48,798 nt of DNA from Exiguobacterium sp. RIT594 (GCF_003339585.1 NZ_QPKF01000008.1:1-48798), one strand, 5' to 3'; counted from the stretch's first letter, positions 1-7,104 are shown. Numbers and translations: made by a program. The notes: generated by a model not told the origin, from the sequence alone.

Positions 1-90
1 GTACTTGTTAAATAATTATTTTTAGTTGGATCTTATAATGTTCAATCACAATAAAATTGAAAAACCTTGATTGATCTATTATTTTGAACA

Positions 91-117
91 AAAAAAAAAC
101 GCTATAAGCGTTTTTTT
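91..117. terminator. Bidirectional intrinsic terminator
   Basis: An A-run, the hairpin ACGCT-ATA-AGCGT and a T-run are arranged so that either strand can terminate here. On the minus strand it ends the transcript carrying parM, parR, the structured RNA copy and the 45-aa gene; the last codons of that gene overlap the hairpin. Confidence 0.8.
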
Positions 118-253
118 ATGATTTCTTTTGTTCTACTTTTTTAATCTCTTCGATTTGTTTAAACATTGTCTCCAGCAAATTCGAATCGACTTTATTTGCT
201 ACAGTATTCTTTTTATTTGTAAATCTTGATGCTGCGTAAATAACAACTCCCAT
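116..253 (-). CDS. Small hypothetical protein (45 aa)
   Basis: An open frame of 45 codons begins MGVVIYAASRFTNKKN and ends EQKKS, immediately before the terminator. A GAGGAG sequence lies 11 nt before the ATG, which is a slightly long spacing. The protein has a short hydrophobic start and a charged, lysine/glutamate-rich second half. I do not recognise a family. It lies directly downstream (minus strand) of RNA element copy 1 and is probably the last gene of the parMR transcript. A gene this small could be a chance frame; the ribosome binding site and position argue for it. Confidence 0.45.
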   Translation of the reverse strand: MGVVIYAASRFTNKKNTVANKVDSNLLETMFKQIEEIKKVEQKKS

Positions 254-273
254 GTAGTACTGTTCTCCTCTCT

Positions 274-424
274 TACGCTCCGTGCTGCCTGTCAAATGAA
301 AGACAGGAACATACGAATCCTACGCTATAAGCGTATAGGATCGTTGTTATCGGCTTGAATAAGGCAGTAGCGGTAGATTTAGCGGCTGTCAGCATGAAAT
401 GCGCTACAGACGCTTCTATGAGCC
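274..424. ncRNA. Structured RNA element, copy 1 of 3
   Basis: This block aligns over its full length with 4797-4948 and 9120-9271 but is the most diverged copy. Visible stems on the plus strand are CCTGTC/GACAGG, AACA-U-ACGA/TCGTTGTT, ATCCTACGCT/AGCGTATAGGAT, and AGCG-CTGT/ACAG-CGCT enclosing GCAT/ATGC. Several stem pairs differ from the other copies yet still pair, which indicates a conserved RNA rather than a DNA site. Which strand is transcribed is not certain; the flanking genes are on the minus strand, between parR and the 45-aa gene. It might match a catalogued plasmid RNA motif, but I cannot verify that. Confidence 0.7.
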
Positions 425-448
425 ATAAAACTCTTTGCTTGTAAAAGC

Positions 449-1009
449 TTATTCCATACCCTTCAACATAAGAGCAAGATTATTTATATCTGTACTATTC
501 TTCTTTGGATCATTTTGAACTTCTTCAGATTTAGTAGGCTCAATTTGTTCGTCCTTATTACTAGAGCTAACTTTAGTACTTTCTTCAGTAGAAACAGTAT
601 TAATGAAATCAGATAGTACTTTTCGTTTGTTCTCAATCGCCTTTTCTAAGGGAATATCTTCACTGGAAACCTCTTGTTTTAAGGGATTGATAGCATTATC
701 TTGCTTTTCTTCAATGATTTTAGATGTAGATTTAGGATGCTCCTGAGAACGATTTATTAAATTCGGTGACGGATAAATCGGAACTTGATTATTCATATAG
801 TGTACTGCTGTTGGATCTGGTAAATCATATGAATCCTTAAGCGTTTGGAGAGCTATTGTAATAAGCTCTCCAATTGCCTGATTTCGGTTAATATTGCGCT
901 TTTTCAAGTAATCGTTAAATGCTTCTGTATAAGTCGCATCGTTACTAGGTGTGTACGTCAAACCTTCTCCTGGTGATAGACCAGGCTTATGATTTTTTGA
1001 TCTTGCCAT
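449..1009 (-). CDS. Putative ParR-like segregation adaptor (186 aa)
   Basis: The gene follows the ParM-like gene by 18 nt in the same direction, the usual place for the DNA-binding adaptor of an actin-type partition operon. Residues about 25-55 (TEAFNDYLKKRNINRNQAIGE...ITIALQ) look like a ribbon-helix-helix segment that would bind centromere repeats. The rest is polar, Ser/Thr/Glu/Lys-rich and probably disordered, ending in a short hydrophobic tail (NLALMLKGME). In ParR proteins the C-terminus binds the filament end, so this tail could play that part. ParR proteins are poorly conserved, so the assignment rests on position plus the RHH-like segment. Confidence 0.6.
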   Translation of the reverse strand: MARSKNHKPGLSPGEGLTYTPSNDATYTEAFNDYLKKRNINRNQAIGELITIALQTLKDSYDLPDPTAVHYMNNQVPIYPSPNLINRSQEHPKSTSKIIEEKQDNAINPLKQEVSSEDIPLEKAIENKRKVLSDFINTVSTEESTKVSSSNKDEQIEPTKSEEVQNDPKKNSTDINNLALMLKGME

Positions 1010-1027
1010 ATCGATTCACTCCCCTAG

Positions 1028-2263
1028 TTAATTCACAGCACCTGCTAGTTTTTGTTCAAAATAGTTAGCGATCAAGTAAGCACGACTCGTGATGAAAGGT
1101 GATTCCCAGATGATAGATGCATCCGGTAACTTGATATCTTCTTCATTTTTAAAGAATTCATATCCAAAGAGAACGCCACCACCAACTAAATAGAAGTGCT
1201 CTGCGTTGACACCTTTAACACTCCAGTAAGAATCTACTTCTTTCATTACATCTGAAGCGTACGCTTCCATTATTTCTAATGTCTGCTTAGTAAAGTCAAT
1301 GTTTCGTTTGCGTCCCCACGATACAGTAAATTTAGGTGTTTTTCCTTCAACAGCTAGTTTTACACCTGGATAAATCACTTGCTTCATGAACTCTTCACGA
1401 GTACGGTATGGTTTACCATCCTGATTGTTTGCTTTCAACGCCTCAATAATCGGTTCAAATTCAGGTAGTTCAAGCACTTTTTCAAGTAACTGATCAACAT
1501 ATGTGTTAGTACCAAGATTAACGTTTCTTGATGCTACTTTATTGAGTTGACTGTTTTCATATAGGGCTTCATCTAACGTACCAGCTCCAAGATCCGCAAC
1601 AATATAATTCGCTTCAGGTGAAGTCAGGAGATTTTGGTCTTTTGTAGCAACAAGCTCATTAGATTGAATATCGAATGATAGGGAAACACCACTAGTCGCC
1701 CCCTCAACCCGAAGCTTTCCACCTGTGATATTTAATACTACTGTCTTCCCTTTAGCAGGACCATCTAAAAACTGAATTTTATGCTTCCCCTTTAAGTCTT
1801 CTAAGGGTTTCTGGCCTACTTTTTTATGTTCCTCAATAGGAAGCCCACCAGAATAGTTGATTTCAACTTCGATTTCATTCTCAGGACTTGCAATATTATC
1901 CTTTAAGGCTGCAACAGCTAATGACGTTAAGGACACAATCTTATGAAGAGAGCTATTATGTTTGTCAGTATCGATTTGTGGTTGTTGCATGTCTGCTTTA
2001 TCAATAGCATATTGACCAACATAGAAGTAACTCTTTCTTTGATGCTGTTCAAGCGAGTCTGTTTCAATATATACGTGTAACATTTCTTCTGGATTAATCT
2101 TATGGTTATTTGCTTCAGTATGTAACTCGATCACACTTGGAGGAGCTGGAGCAATTACTGAAGGAATCGGAAAAGATACAATATCACCCGATTTCGAATC
2201 AATATAGCTAGTCTTAGTGCTAGTGTTTCCAGTATCCAATCCTGTAATTAGTGAGTATGTCAT
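1028..2263 (-). CDS. parM: ParM/Alp-type actin-like partition ATPase
   Basis: A bacterial actin homologue that should polymerise with ATP and push plasmid copies apart. The phosphate-1 motif DTGNTSTK is at residues 10-17, the phosphate-2 motif DLGAGTLD at 224-231, and the adenosine motif LVGGGVLFG near 358-366. The length of 411 aa is somewhat above that of R1 ParM but normal for Gram-positive Alp proteins. The upstream side (2264-2440) is an extremely AT-rich array with inverted TTTAAACTA-type repeats, a likely centromere and promoter. The putative adaptor gene follows directly. A second, ParA-type, partition operon exists at 14470-15561. Confidence 0.88.
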   Translation of the reverse strand: MTYSLITGLDTGNTSTKTSYIDSKSGDIVSFPIPSVIAPAPPSVIELHTEANNHKINPEEMLHVYIETDSLEQHQRKSYFYVGQYAIDKADMQQPQIDTDKHNSSLHKIVSLTSLAVAALKDNIASPENEIEVEINYSGGLPIEEHKKVGQKPLEDLKGKHKIQFLDGPAKGKTVVLNITGGKLRVEGATSGVSLSFDIQSNELVATKDQNLLTSPEANYIVADLGAGTLDEALYENSQLNKVASRNVNLGTNTYVDQLLEKVLELPEFEPIIEALKANNQDGKPYRTREEFMKQVIYPGVKLAVEGKTPKFTVSWGRKRNIDFTKQTLEIMEAYASDVMKEVDSYWSVKGVNAEHFYLVGGGVLFGYEFFKNEEDIKLPDASIIWESPFITSRAYLIANYFEQKLAGAVN

Positions 2264-2437
2264 ATAAATGACCCCTTTCGAATTTGGTTTAAAAATAAAC
2301 TATCAATAGTTTTTTTAAACTATTAAATAGCCTTCATTCGCTTACAAGTAAATTATAACACTAATTCAGTTTAATTTAAACTAAAAATAATTTTAATTTT
2401 AGTTTAAATTAAGTCTAAAATTAAATTAAAATTACAT
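2264..2437. promoter_or_regulatory. AT-rich promoter/centromere-like repeats of the parM operon
   Basis: This gap upstream of parM holds the inverted pair TTAATTTAAACTAAAA (2371-2386) and TTTTAGTTTAAATTAA (2397-2412), plus a related TTTTTTAAACTATT near 2308. In actin-type systems the adaptor binds direct or inverted repeats here and also represses the operon. The same TAGTTTAAA word appears near 4158 and near 48688. The repeats are directly visible; the centromere role is inferred from position. Confidence 0.55.
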
Positions 2438-2474
2438 TAAAAAAAGAGTATTCTTGTTTCCGCAAGAATACTCT
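2438..2474 (-). terminator. Intrinsic terminator after the 193-aa zinc-ribbon gene
   Basis: The perfect 12-bp stem AGAGTATTCTTG/CAAGAATACTCT with a 6-nt loop is followed on the minus strand by seven or more T. It insulates the parM operon from transcription of the gene at 2569-3150. Confidence 0.9.
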
Positions 2475-2568
2475 AACCAAATTCGAAAAAATTAAAGCGA
2501 AAAGAGCTTTAATTCCTCATGTATTCATTTTAACAAAATTAACTTAAAAACAATACCATTTCATGCAT

Positions 2569-3150
2569 TTAACAAATTGCGGTTTCACGTGAAACGTAAT
2601 TTACATTTGCTGTAGTATTATTGATCTTCATAGATCGTTTGGATAACTTAATCGTAGTCTGTTCCATTTGATCTAAAGTCCTTTCTTGAATAGCTGCAGG
2701 ACAGTAACCAAATTTCTTTATACAAACATTTTCAACCATCCACATTTTTCTTGTCCAAAACTCATAAGTTTCTCCCTGAGAAGCAATTGACTCTTGGAAC
2801 TCAAGTATTTTTTTTGCTGTTAAACTATTACTATTTTCCTTCAAAAAATCTTTTGCATTTTTTAAAAGGAGATATGAATCAGAACGGATTAGTCTCATTT
2901 CCTTTAAAATAGAGTAAATCATGCTTAAAGTCATTGTATTTAATAATTCATTAATTGTTAATTCTGCTAAATAATCTTCATCTCTCAAGATAATTCCTGT
3001 CTTAAACCCACTTATTTGAGGTCGAGAACCGTCCTCCCCTACTTCACCATAGGGACTATTCGGGCCAAGATTGACGTTACAAAATGAACATTTGTATATT
3101 TCACCTGAAAACAGTTCAACCTTCCCACCACAATAAATACAAGTCTTCAT
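2569..3150 (-). CDS. Hypothetical protein with N-terminal zinc ribbon (193 aa)
   Basis: Two CxxC knuckles near the N-terminus (CIYC and, about 14 residues on, CSFC) form a typical four-cysteine zinc ribbon. The remaining 150 residues are mixed helical and match no family I recognise. The start is placed at the second methionine (MKTCIYCGG) because GGGAG lies 8 nt before it, whereas the first ATG is only 2 nt from that site. The gene sits between a hairpin at 3180-3204 and a strong terminator, so it may be its own transcription unit. A nucleic-acid-binding role is possible but not shown. Confidence 0.6.
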   Translation of the reverse strand: MKTCIYCGGKVELFSGEIYKCSFCNVNLGPNSPYGEVGEDGSRPQISGFKTGIILRDEDYLAELTINELLNTMTLSMIYSILKEMRLIRSDSYLLLKNAKDFLKENSNSLTAKKILEFQESIASQGETYEFWTRKMWMVENVCIKKFGYCPAAIQERTLDQMEQTTIKLSKRSMKINNTTANVNYVSRETAIC

Positions 3151-3179
3151 TTCCATGTCTCCCGTCTATTAATATAAAG

Positions 3180-3204
3180 CTTTCCGAGGCATTGCCTCGG
3201 AAAG
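3180..3204. terminator. Hairpin between small genes
   Basis: The perfect 11-bp stem CTTTCCGAGGC/GCCTCGGAAAG has a 3-nt loop. The T-run on the minus strand is short and interrupted (CTTTATATT), so it may be a weak terminator or an RNA-stabilising hairpin. Confidence 0.55.
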
Positions 3205-3209
3205 TCTCC

Positions 3210-3524
3210 TTATATCATTTTTTCAGAAACTAAAAGCTTTCGATCTTTCGCAATCCGATACACTAACCAGGTTTCATCGTAAGTCCATTCTTCTAATTCG
3301 GACCTCATGGTAGCAACAACATTTTCAATAATTCCTTTAGCTGTTTTACAAGTTAAGTAAAAAAGACGTTCCGTTTTTGTTTTTGATTCTCCATATGAAT
3401 CATAGAATTCACCGTATGTTTTTAGTTCAATCAAGGGACTTCCTAATTTAGTTAAATCGTTTAACACATGATGATCTTTTACGTTGTGCATCTTCATATA
3501 TTCATCGACAGTTAATTTACTCAT
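3210..3524 (-). CDS. Hypothetical protein (104 aa)
   Basis: An ORF with an AAGGAG ribosome binding site 11 nt before ATG. The product is soluble and mixed charged, with no signal peptide, membrane segment or recognised motif. It lies between the RadC-like gene and the zinc-ribbon gene, with hairpins in both intergenic gaps. It is probably a plasmid accessory protein of unknown function. Confidence 0.5.
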   Translation of the reverse strand: MSKLTVDEYMKMHNVKDHHVLNDLTKLGSPLIELKTYGEFYDSYGESKTKTERLFYLTCKTAKGIIENVVATMRSELEEWTYDETWLVYRIAKDRKLLVSEKMI

Positions 3525-3561
3525 TGCTTCGTCATCTCCTTGTCTTTTGTAATAATAGGAT

Positions 3562-3583
3562 GGTGAGGATTTTACTCCTCACC
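3562..3583. terminator. Intergenic hairpin
   Basis: The 8-bp stem GGTGAGGA/TCCTCACC with a 6-nt loop lies just after the RadC-like gene (minus strand). There is no long T-run, so termination is only a possibility. Confidence 0.4.
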
Positions 3584-3591
3584 GTTCGTTA

Positions 3592-4041
3592 TTAGAACAA
3601 TCTTTCAGATTTTAAAGAAAGGAAGCCTGTCTCATTATTTACAATCAGATGGTCTAACAATTTAATGCCCATCAATTCCCCGACTTCAGCAAATCGTTTA
3701 GTTAACTGAATGTCTTCATGACTCGGTCTTAAATCGGCGCTCGGATGGTTATGACAGATTACAAATGAAGCACAGTTATTGAGAATAAGAGGTTTGAAAA
3801 CCTCTCTAGGCGTCACAATCGAAGAACTGAGCGATCCCATATGCGCTCTGTTAACCATATTAATTTTATTCTTGGTACTTAAACCGATTACTAGTAGAAC
3901 TTCGCGATCTTCATCACCGATATAAAACGAAGCTAAATTAGCGACGTCGTTAGGGCTACTAATCGGAGTAGCAATTCGTCCTTTTCGAACCTTAGTTTCT
4001 TGAACAATTCTAACTACTTCTACGACTGACTCTAGCATCAT
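3592..4041 (-). CDS. RadC-like JAB (MPN) domain protein, short form (149 aa)
   Basis: The C-terminal half carries the JAB metalloprotease-like signature CHNHPSADLRPSHED, i.e. the HxHPSxDxxPSxxD pattern of RadC-type proteins, followed by GIKLLDHLIV. The family's N-terminal helix-hairpin-helix region is absent, so this is the short plasmid/phage form. The biochemical role is unsettled; metal-dependent nuclease or peptidase activity has been discussed for the family. The start is placed at the fourth methionine of the longest frame because the AGAGGA site is 10 nt from it and only 1 nt from the first ATG. About 35 nt of its leader (4052-4088) resembles the gene-proximal ends of the 560-bp repeats. 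Confidence 0.85.
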   Translation of the reverse strand: MMLESVVEVVRIVQETKVRKGRIATPISSPNDVANLASFYIGDEDREVLLVIGLSTKNKINMVNRAHMGSLSSSIVTPREVFKPLILNNCASFVICHNHPSADLRPSHEDIQLTKRFAEVGELMGIKLLDHLIVNNETGFLSLKSERLF

Positions 4042-4175
4042 AAATGACATTCCTCTTTTCGTTTTTTATGTCTTCGAATTTGGTAGAACTCTTGGTGTTA
4101 CAAGCTTTCCCTCCCTCACCTCCTATATCTATTATAACACCAAAAGTAAAATTTTACACTATTTTTAAACTAAAA

Positions 4176-4391
4176 TTAGTTATTTATTTCATTTTCGTCG
4201 ATAAAGAAAAACGTTCCATCTAACTTTGCTTCAGCAATCAGATTAAGCATATTTTCAATCTTGTCTAAAAAATCTTCTTCGTTTTCAGATATTTCTTGAG
4301 TACACCATAAATACTGTTTTAGTGATTCATAATCTGCTTTCAAACAATAATTGATAAATCCTAAGACTGTAATCTCTTGAACTTTTTTCAT
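4176..4391 (-). CDS. Small hypothetical protein (71 aa)
   Basis: The product begins MKKVQEITVLGFINYCLK and ends in an acidic FFFIDENEINN tail. The frame stays open upstream into the 560-bp repeat, but an AGAGGAAAA site directly before this ATG fixes the start here; the upstream part is not protein-like. Composition suggests a small, soluble, acidic helical protein. Its leader is nearly identical to that of the unrelated gene at 8367-8714, so both may share expression control. Confidence 0.55.
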   Translation of the reverse strand: MKKVQEITVLGFINYCLKADYESLKQYLWCTQEISENEEDFLDKIENMLNLIAEAKLDGTFFFIDENEINN

Positions 4392-4751
4392 TGGTTTTCC
4401 TCTTTTCGTTTTTGATGTTTTCGAACTTGGTTTTTCCGCCTTTGTCTCCTCGGGGCGCTCAAAAGGCCTCACTAGGCTTATTTTTGCCGGTTTGGCACCG
4501 TATGCGGACACTCGCTGCCTACGACGTGTCAAGGGAGTTCTTGAGGAAACTTTTATTCTCCGATTCTCAGAGAATAATACAAAGTTTTCGTCCCTTGATG
4601 AGGAGTCCAGGTCTAGGGGCTGGAGGATCCCGAGAAGCAAAGCGGAGGCTCGGGTCCTCTATCTCCAGCCCTGGTCAGTGAAGTGTACGCTCCGAGGGGC
4701 AAATCGGAAAAATGCTCTCGTCCGGCGTTGGCCGGACTTCCTTCTTTAATG

Positions 4752-4781
4752 ATAGTGTTAACGCTAGTGCTAGCATTAAAG
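4752..4781. repeat. GCTAGC-type dyad, site 1
   Basis: An imperfect palindrome bounded by TTTAATG and CATTAAA with GTTAAC and GCTAGTGCTAGC inside. It belongs to a set of similar dyads at 7987-8018, 9070-9100 and 13409-13434. It could be a protein-binding site or a weak hairpin. Confidence 0.4.
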
Positions 4782-4796
4782 TTTTTGACTTTGATC

Positions 4797-4948
4797 TACG
4801 CTCCGTGGCTGCCGTTAAACGATGGACAGGAACGTACGAGTCCTAGCGCCCTCGGCGCTTAGGAAACGTCGTTATCGACCGAAGCAGGCTGTCAGCGGTA
4901 GTTAGGTCCTGTCAGCATGTATATGCGCTACAGGACCTTCTATGAGCC
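4797..4948. ncRNA. Structured RNA element, copy 2 of 3
   Basis: It has the same layout as copies 1 and 3. Plus-strand stems are CCGUU/GAUGG capped by AAAC, AACG-U-ACG/CGUCGUU, GUCCUAGCGCC/GGCGCUUAGGA, and GGUCCUGU/ACAGGACC enclosing GCAU/AUGC. Against copy 1 the pair exchange AACA/UGUU to AACG/CGUU and the replaced terminal helix are compensatory. It lies about 70 bp upstream of the plus-strand DUF4062 gene. It also heads the 560-bp leader of the 71-aa gene on the minus strand. Confidence 0.72.
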
Positions 4949-5017
4949 CAAATATTTAAATATCTGTAGTCAATAAATGTTACTATTTAAAGTATGAACT
5001 TTTAGGAGGAAGACCAG

Positions 5018-6043
5018 TTGAAAAAGAAATTTCAAGTATTTATATCATCTACTTATACAGACTTGATTGAAGAACGACAACGAGCTGTAACAGCTGTTTT
5101 AGATTCAAACCATATACCTGCTGGAATGGAACTTTTCAAAGCAAATAATCAAGATCAGATGAAGGTAATTAGACAGTGGATTGATGAATCAGACGTGTTT
5201 CTGCTTATTCTAGGAGGACGTTACGGTTCTTTAGATCCGGCTTCTCAAAAAAGTTACACTCATTTGGAATATGAATATGCTTTAGAGAAAAAAATGCCGA
5301 TTTTCACATTGATTCTAACTGACAAAATGATTAAAGATAAATTTAATCAATTCGATCGTCCAATGGATGATTTTCGTGAAGTTATTAATATAGAAAAACA
5401 TGCTGCATTCGTAGAACAAACTAAAACAGGTAGTATTGTAAGATATTTAGACAGCATTTATCAAATTGACGGTGCTGTTATGGGGTCTTTGATAAATTTT
5501 GAGAAAGATTCCAATATTGATGGATGGGTTAGAAGTAATGAACCATCAGCTGATAATCTTTCATTGATGCGACAAATTGAAGAATTAAAAGGTACAATAG
5601 CTACTTTGAAATACGAGGCCAGAGTATTAATGGAGGAAAATCACATTCTTAACCGTTCGTCTAATCCTGAGAAAGAATCCATATTGAAAGAATCCAACAT
5701 AAAATTTTCAAGTATGATGGATGTAGCTTCATTGACCATGGTTTCTGCTAGAGAACTAGCACCCTATACAGGATTAAGTGTTTCCTTTACTGATATGCTA
5801 TCCGTCCTCAAAATTGCCCAGGTGCAGGAAGAAATTTTTTCAGGTATTACTAATCGTGAATCTCCAGATGATGTATTGAGATATTACATTTCACAAAATT
5901 TAATTGGATTTTTAAGTTCAAATCATTTAGTTAATTCAATTATGACAACACACTCTAATGGCTCAGTTTCATTAGTGTATCGAGTAACTGGACAAGGATT
6001 AAAATTTTTCATAGCTCTTAACCAAGAAAAAGACAAACTTTAA
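5018..6043 (+). CDS. DUF4062 (TIR-like) domain protein, possible defence effector
   Basis: Residues 7-21 (VFISSTYTDLIEERQ), GGRYGS near 66-71 and a THLEYEYAL helix near 82-90 form the DUF4062 signature, a fold related to TIR/SLOG-type domains often found at the N-terminus of immune NTPases. After about residue 190 comes a coiled-coil segment (RQIEELKGTIATLKYEARVLMEEN), then a helical C-terminal region of unknown type with no NTPase motifs. The start is TTG, chosen because AGGAGG lies 8 nt before it. It is the first plus-strand gene amid minus-strand neighbours, within the cassette between the 560-bp repeats, and ends in a bidirectional terminator. A defence role is an inference from the domain. 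Confidence 0.75.
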   Translation: MKKKFQVFISSTYTDLIEERQRAVTAVLDSNHIPAGMELFKANNQDQMKVIRQWIDESDVFLLILGGRYGSLDPASQKSYTHLEYEYALEKKMPIFTLILTDKMIKDKFNQFDRPMDDFREVINIEKHAAFVEQTKTGSIVRYLDSIYQIDGAVMGSLINFEKDSNIDGWVRSNEPSADNLSLMRQIEELKGTIATLKYEARVLMEENHILNRSSNPEKESILKESNIKFSSMMDVASLTMVSARELAPYTGLSVSFTDMLSVLKIAQVQEEIFSGITNRESPDDVLRYYISQNLIGFLSSNHLVNSIMTTHSNGSVSLVYRVTGQGLKFFIALNQEKDKL

Positions 6044-6071
6044 AAGTGTTTTTAGTTTTAAAGTTTGTCTT
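6030..6071. terminator. Bidirectional terminator of convergent genes
   Basis: The perfect 16-bp stem AAGACAAACTTTAAAA/TTTTAAAGTTTGTCTT includes the stop codon of the DUF4062 gene and lies just beyond the stop of the minus-strand gene at 6080. Confidence 0.8.
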
Positions 6072-6079
6072 CTCTATTT

Positions 6080-6373
6080 TTAATTTGAGTTAATTTTTAA
6101 AAGTTTTTTCAATTTTTCAAAGAATATTTCATCAGAGTCATTCTCAATATCAATATTTTGTTGAAGCCATTCTTCATTACCATCTTTAGAATAATAATCT
6201 TTTCCCCATGTCTCTGAGTGAGGAAAAATTACACCATCACAAATTTCTAGTAAAGGCGTCCACTGAAACTTCTCCCAACAAAGTTGAGTTACAAACTGAA
6301 GAAAATCTTCTTCAGTTTGTATTTCAATTACTTCTTCATTCCCGATGATATATCTGACTTCTAATAGATTCAT
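6080..6373 (-). CDS. Hypothetical protein (97 aa)
   Basis: A small acidic protein beginning MNLLEVRYIIGNEEVIEIQ, with an aromatic-rich centre (CWEKFQWTPLLEICDG) and a lysine-rich end. The ribosome binding site is AAGGAAAA, about 7 nt before ATG. It probably shares a transcript with the gene at 6407-6724, although a 17-bp hairpin separates them. I recognise no family. Confidence 0.5.
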   Translation of the reverse strand: MNLLEVRYIIGNEEVIEIQTEEDFLQFVTQLCWEKFQWTPLLEICDGVIFPHSETWGKDYYSKDGNEEWLQQNIDIENDSDEIFFEKLKKLLKINSN

Positions 6374-6387
6374 AGTGTGTTTTCCTT

Positions 6388-6427
6388 AGAACTGATTTAC
6401 TAGCACTTACGCTAGTAAATCAGTTCT
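6388..6427. repeat. Perfect 17-bp inverted repeat at a gene end
   Basis: AGAACTGATTTACTAGC/GCTAGTAAATCAGTTCT with a 6-nt loop covers the stop region of the gene at 6407-6724. It lacks a T-run and could be an mRNA-stabilising or attenuating hairpin between two cistrons. Confidence 0.7.
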
Positions 6428-6724
6428 TCCTTTCTTCTCTTTTGTCCAAATATTAATAAGGAGTTCTTGAACATTATCAATTGATACTGATTCATATTGA
6501 TGTGTTGTTACTCGCTCAAGCTCCCAATTAAAAATGTCATCAATGACATTCACTTTACTATTTGATTCAAGAATAAAATCTGTGACATGAAACAGATAAT
6601 CATTACCTAAAAAATTCACTGAGATTTTTTTACCTTTTCTATCGACATGATAACCAGTTCCTCCATATTCATAGATGAGCTTTTGCGAAATTTCACTTCT
6701 TAGATGTTCAAACGACGAATACAT
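6407..6724 (-). CDS. Hypothetical protein (105 aa)
   Basis: The start MYSSFEHLRSEIS is chosen because AAAGGAG lies 8 nt before this ATG; the 11 preceding in-frame codons have no such site. The product is small and soluble with no recognised motif. Its last codons form one arm of the 17-bp inverted repeat. It lies downstream of the 6760-7190 gap, so the putative structured RNA there could be its leader or a separate transcript. Confidence 0.5.
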   Translation of the reverse strand: MYSSFEHLRSEISQKLIYEYGGTGYHVDRKGKKISVNFLGNDYLFHVTDFILESNSKVNVIDDIFNWELERVTTHQYESVSIDNVQELLINIWTKEKKGRTDLLA

Positions 6725-6814
6725 ATGATTCACTCCTTTTGTAAATTCGAGGACCATCTCCCCTGTTCGAAGTCTGTTGAGTGAACGTGATGATTTTTTG
6801 GCAAGGAAAAGTGC

Positions 6815-7075
6815 AAAAAAAAATACGCTTTAGCGTAACTGATTGGAATATTTATTAGGTTCAGTGAGACTCCGGGGATCAGAGGAGTCAAAAATCTAGC
6901 GTAGCTATCAGAATTTTTGACGACGCATGAGGTCGAGGAGTTTCCTGGTTCTTGTAAATCATGGAATGAAGGGTTTATTTTTCACCCTTGCCACAAAATC
7001 ATAGTGAACTAACGTGACAAGAACAGGGGTCCTATGCTTTTGTTTTTGAAACATCATCCTGGAAAACGAATAGCC
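6815..7075 (-). ncRNA. Putative structured small RNA with intrinsic terminator
   Basis: The gap between 6760 and 7190 has no plausible gene but dense secondary structure on the minus strand. Pairings include 7017-7027 with 6944-6955 (11 bp with one bulge) enclosing AAGGGT/ACCCTT (6969-6974 with 6984-6989), then GTCAAAAAT/ATTTTTGAC (6913-6921 with 6887-6895), then GACTCC/GGAGTC (6868-6873 with 6884-6889). The last two helices share three bases, so they compete. The series ends in TACGC/GCGTA and a run of ten T (6824 down to 6815). The 5' end is not determined, and no clear promoter is visible. Confidence 0.5.
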
Positions 7076-7085
7076 CAAAATAAAA

Positions 7086-7104
7086 CGCACGCTCGATGCG
7101 TGCG
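7086..7104 (-). terminator. GC-rich hairpin with T-rich tail
   Basis: CGCACGC/GCGTGCG with a 5-nt loop is followed on the minus strand by TTTTATTTT. It probably backs up the terminator at 7155-7181 and separates the upstream gene cluster from the structured RNA region. Confidence 0.65.

Larger units (their letters stand above)
4389..4948. repeat. 560-bp direct repeat, copy A (contains RNA element copy 2)
   Basis: Nearly identical to 8712-9271 and in the same orientation; scattered substitutions and 1-2 nt indels separate them. Each copy ends, on the minus strand, in the ribosome binding site and ATG of a small gene. Besides the covarying RNA element it contains nested stems: GGGCTGGAG/CTCCAGCCC around CCCGAG/CTCGGG, GTCCGGC/GCCGGAC, and GACAC/GTGTC. 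Several frames read through it on both strands, but they differ between copies and look non-coding. Homologous recombination between A and B would excise about 4.3 kb including the DUF4062 gene. Confidence 0.85.

Noticed and set aside
4600-4640. Hammerhead-like CTTGATGAGGAGTCC segment
   Set aside because: The CUGAUGA core is changed and no matching CGAAA...GUC core or third stem was found.
4391-4749. Overlapping open frames of 85-96 codons in the 560-bp repeat, plus strand
   Set aside because: They are arginine/serine-rich, change frame between repeat copies and have no ribosome binding sites; the DNA looks like structured RNA.
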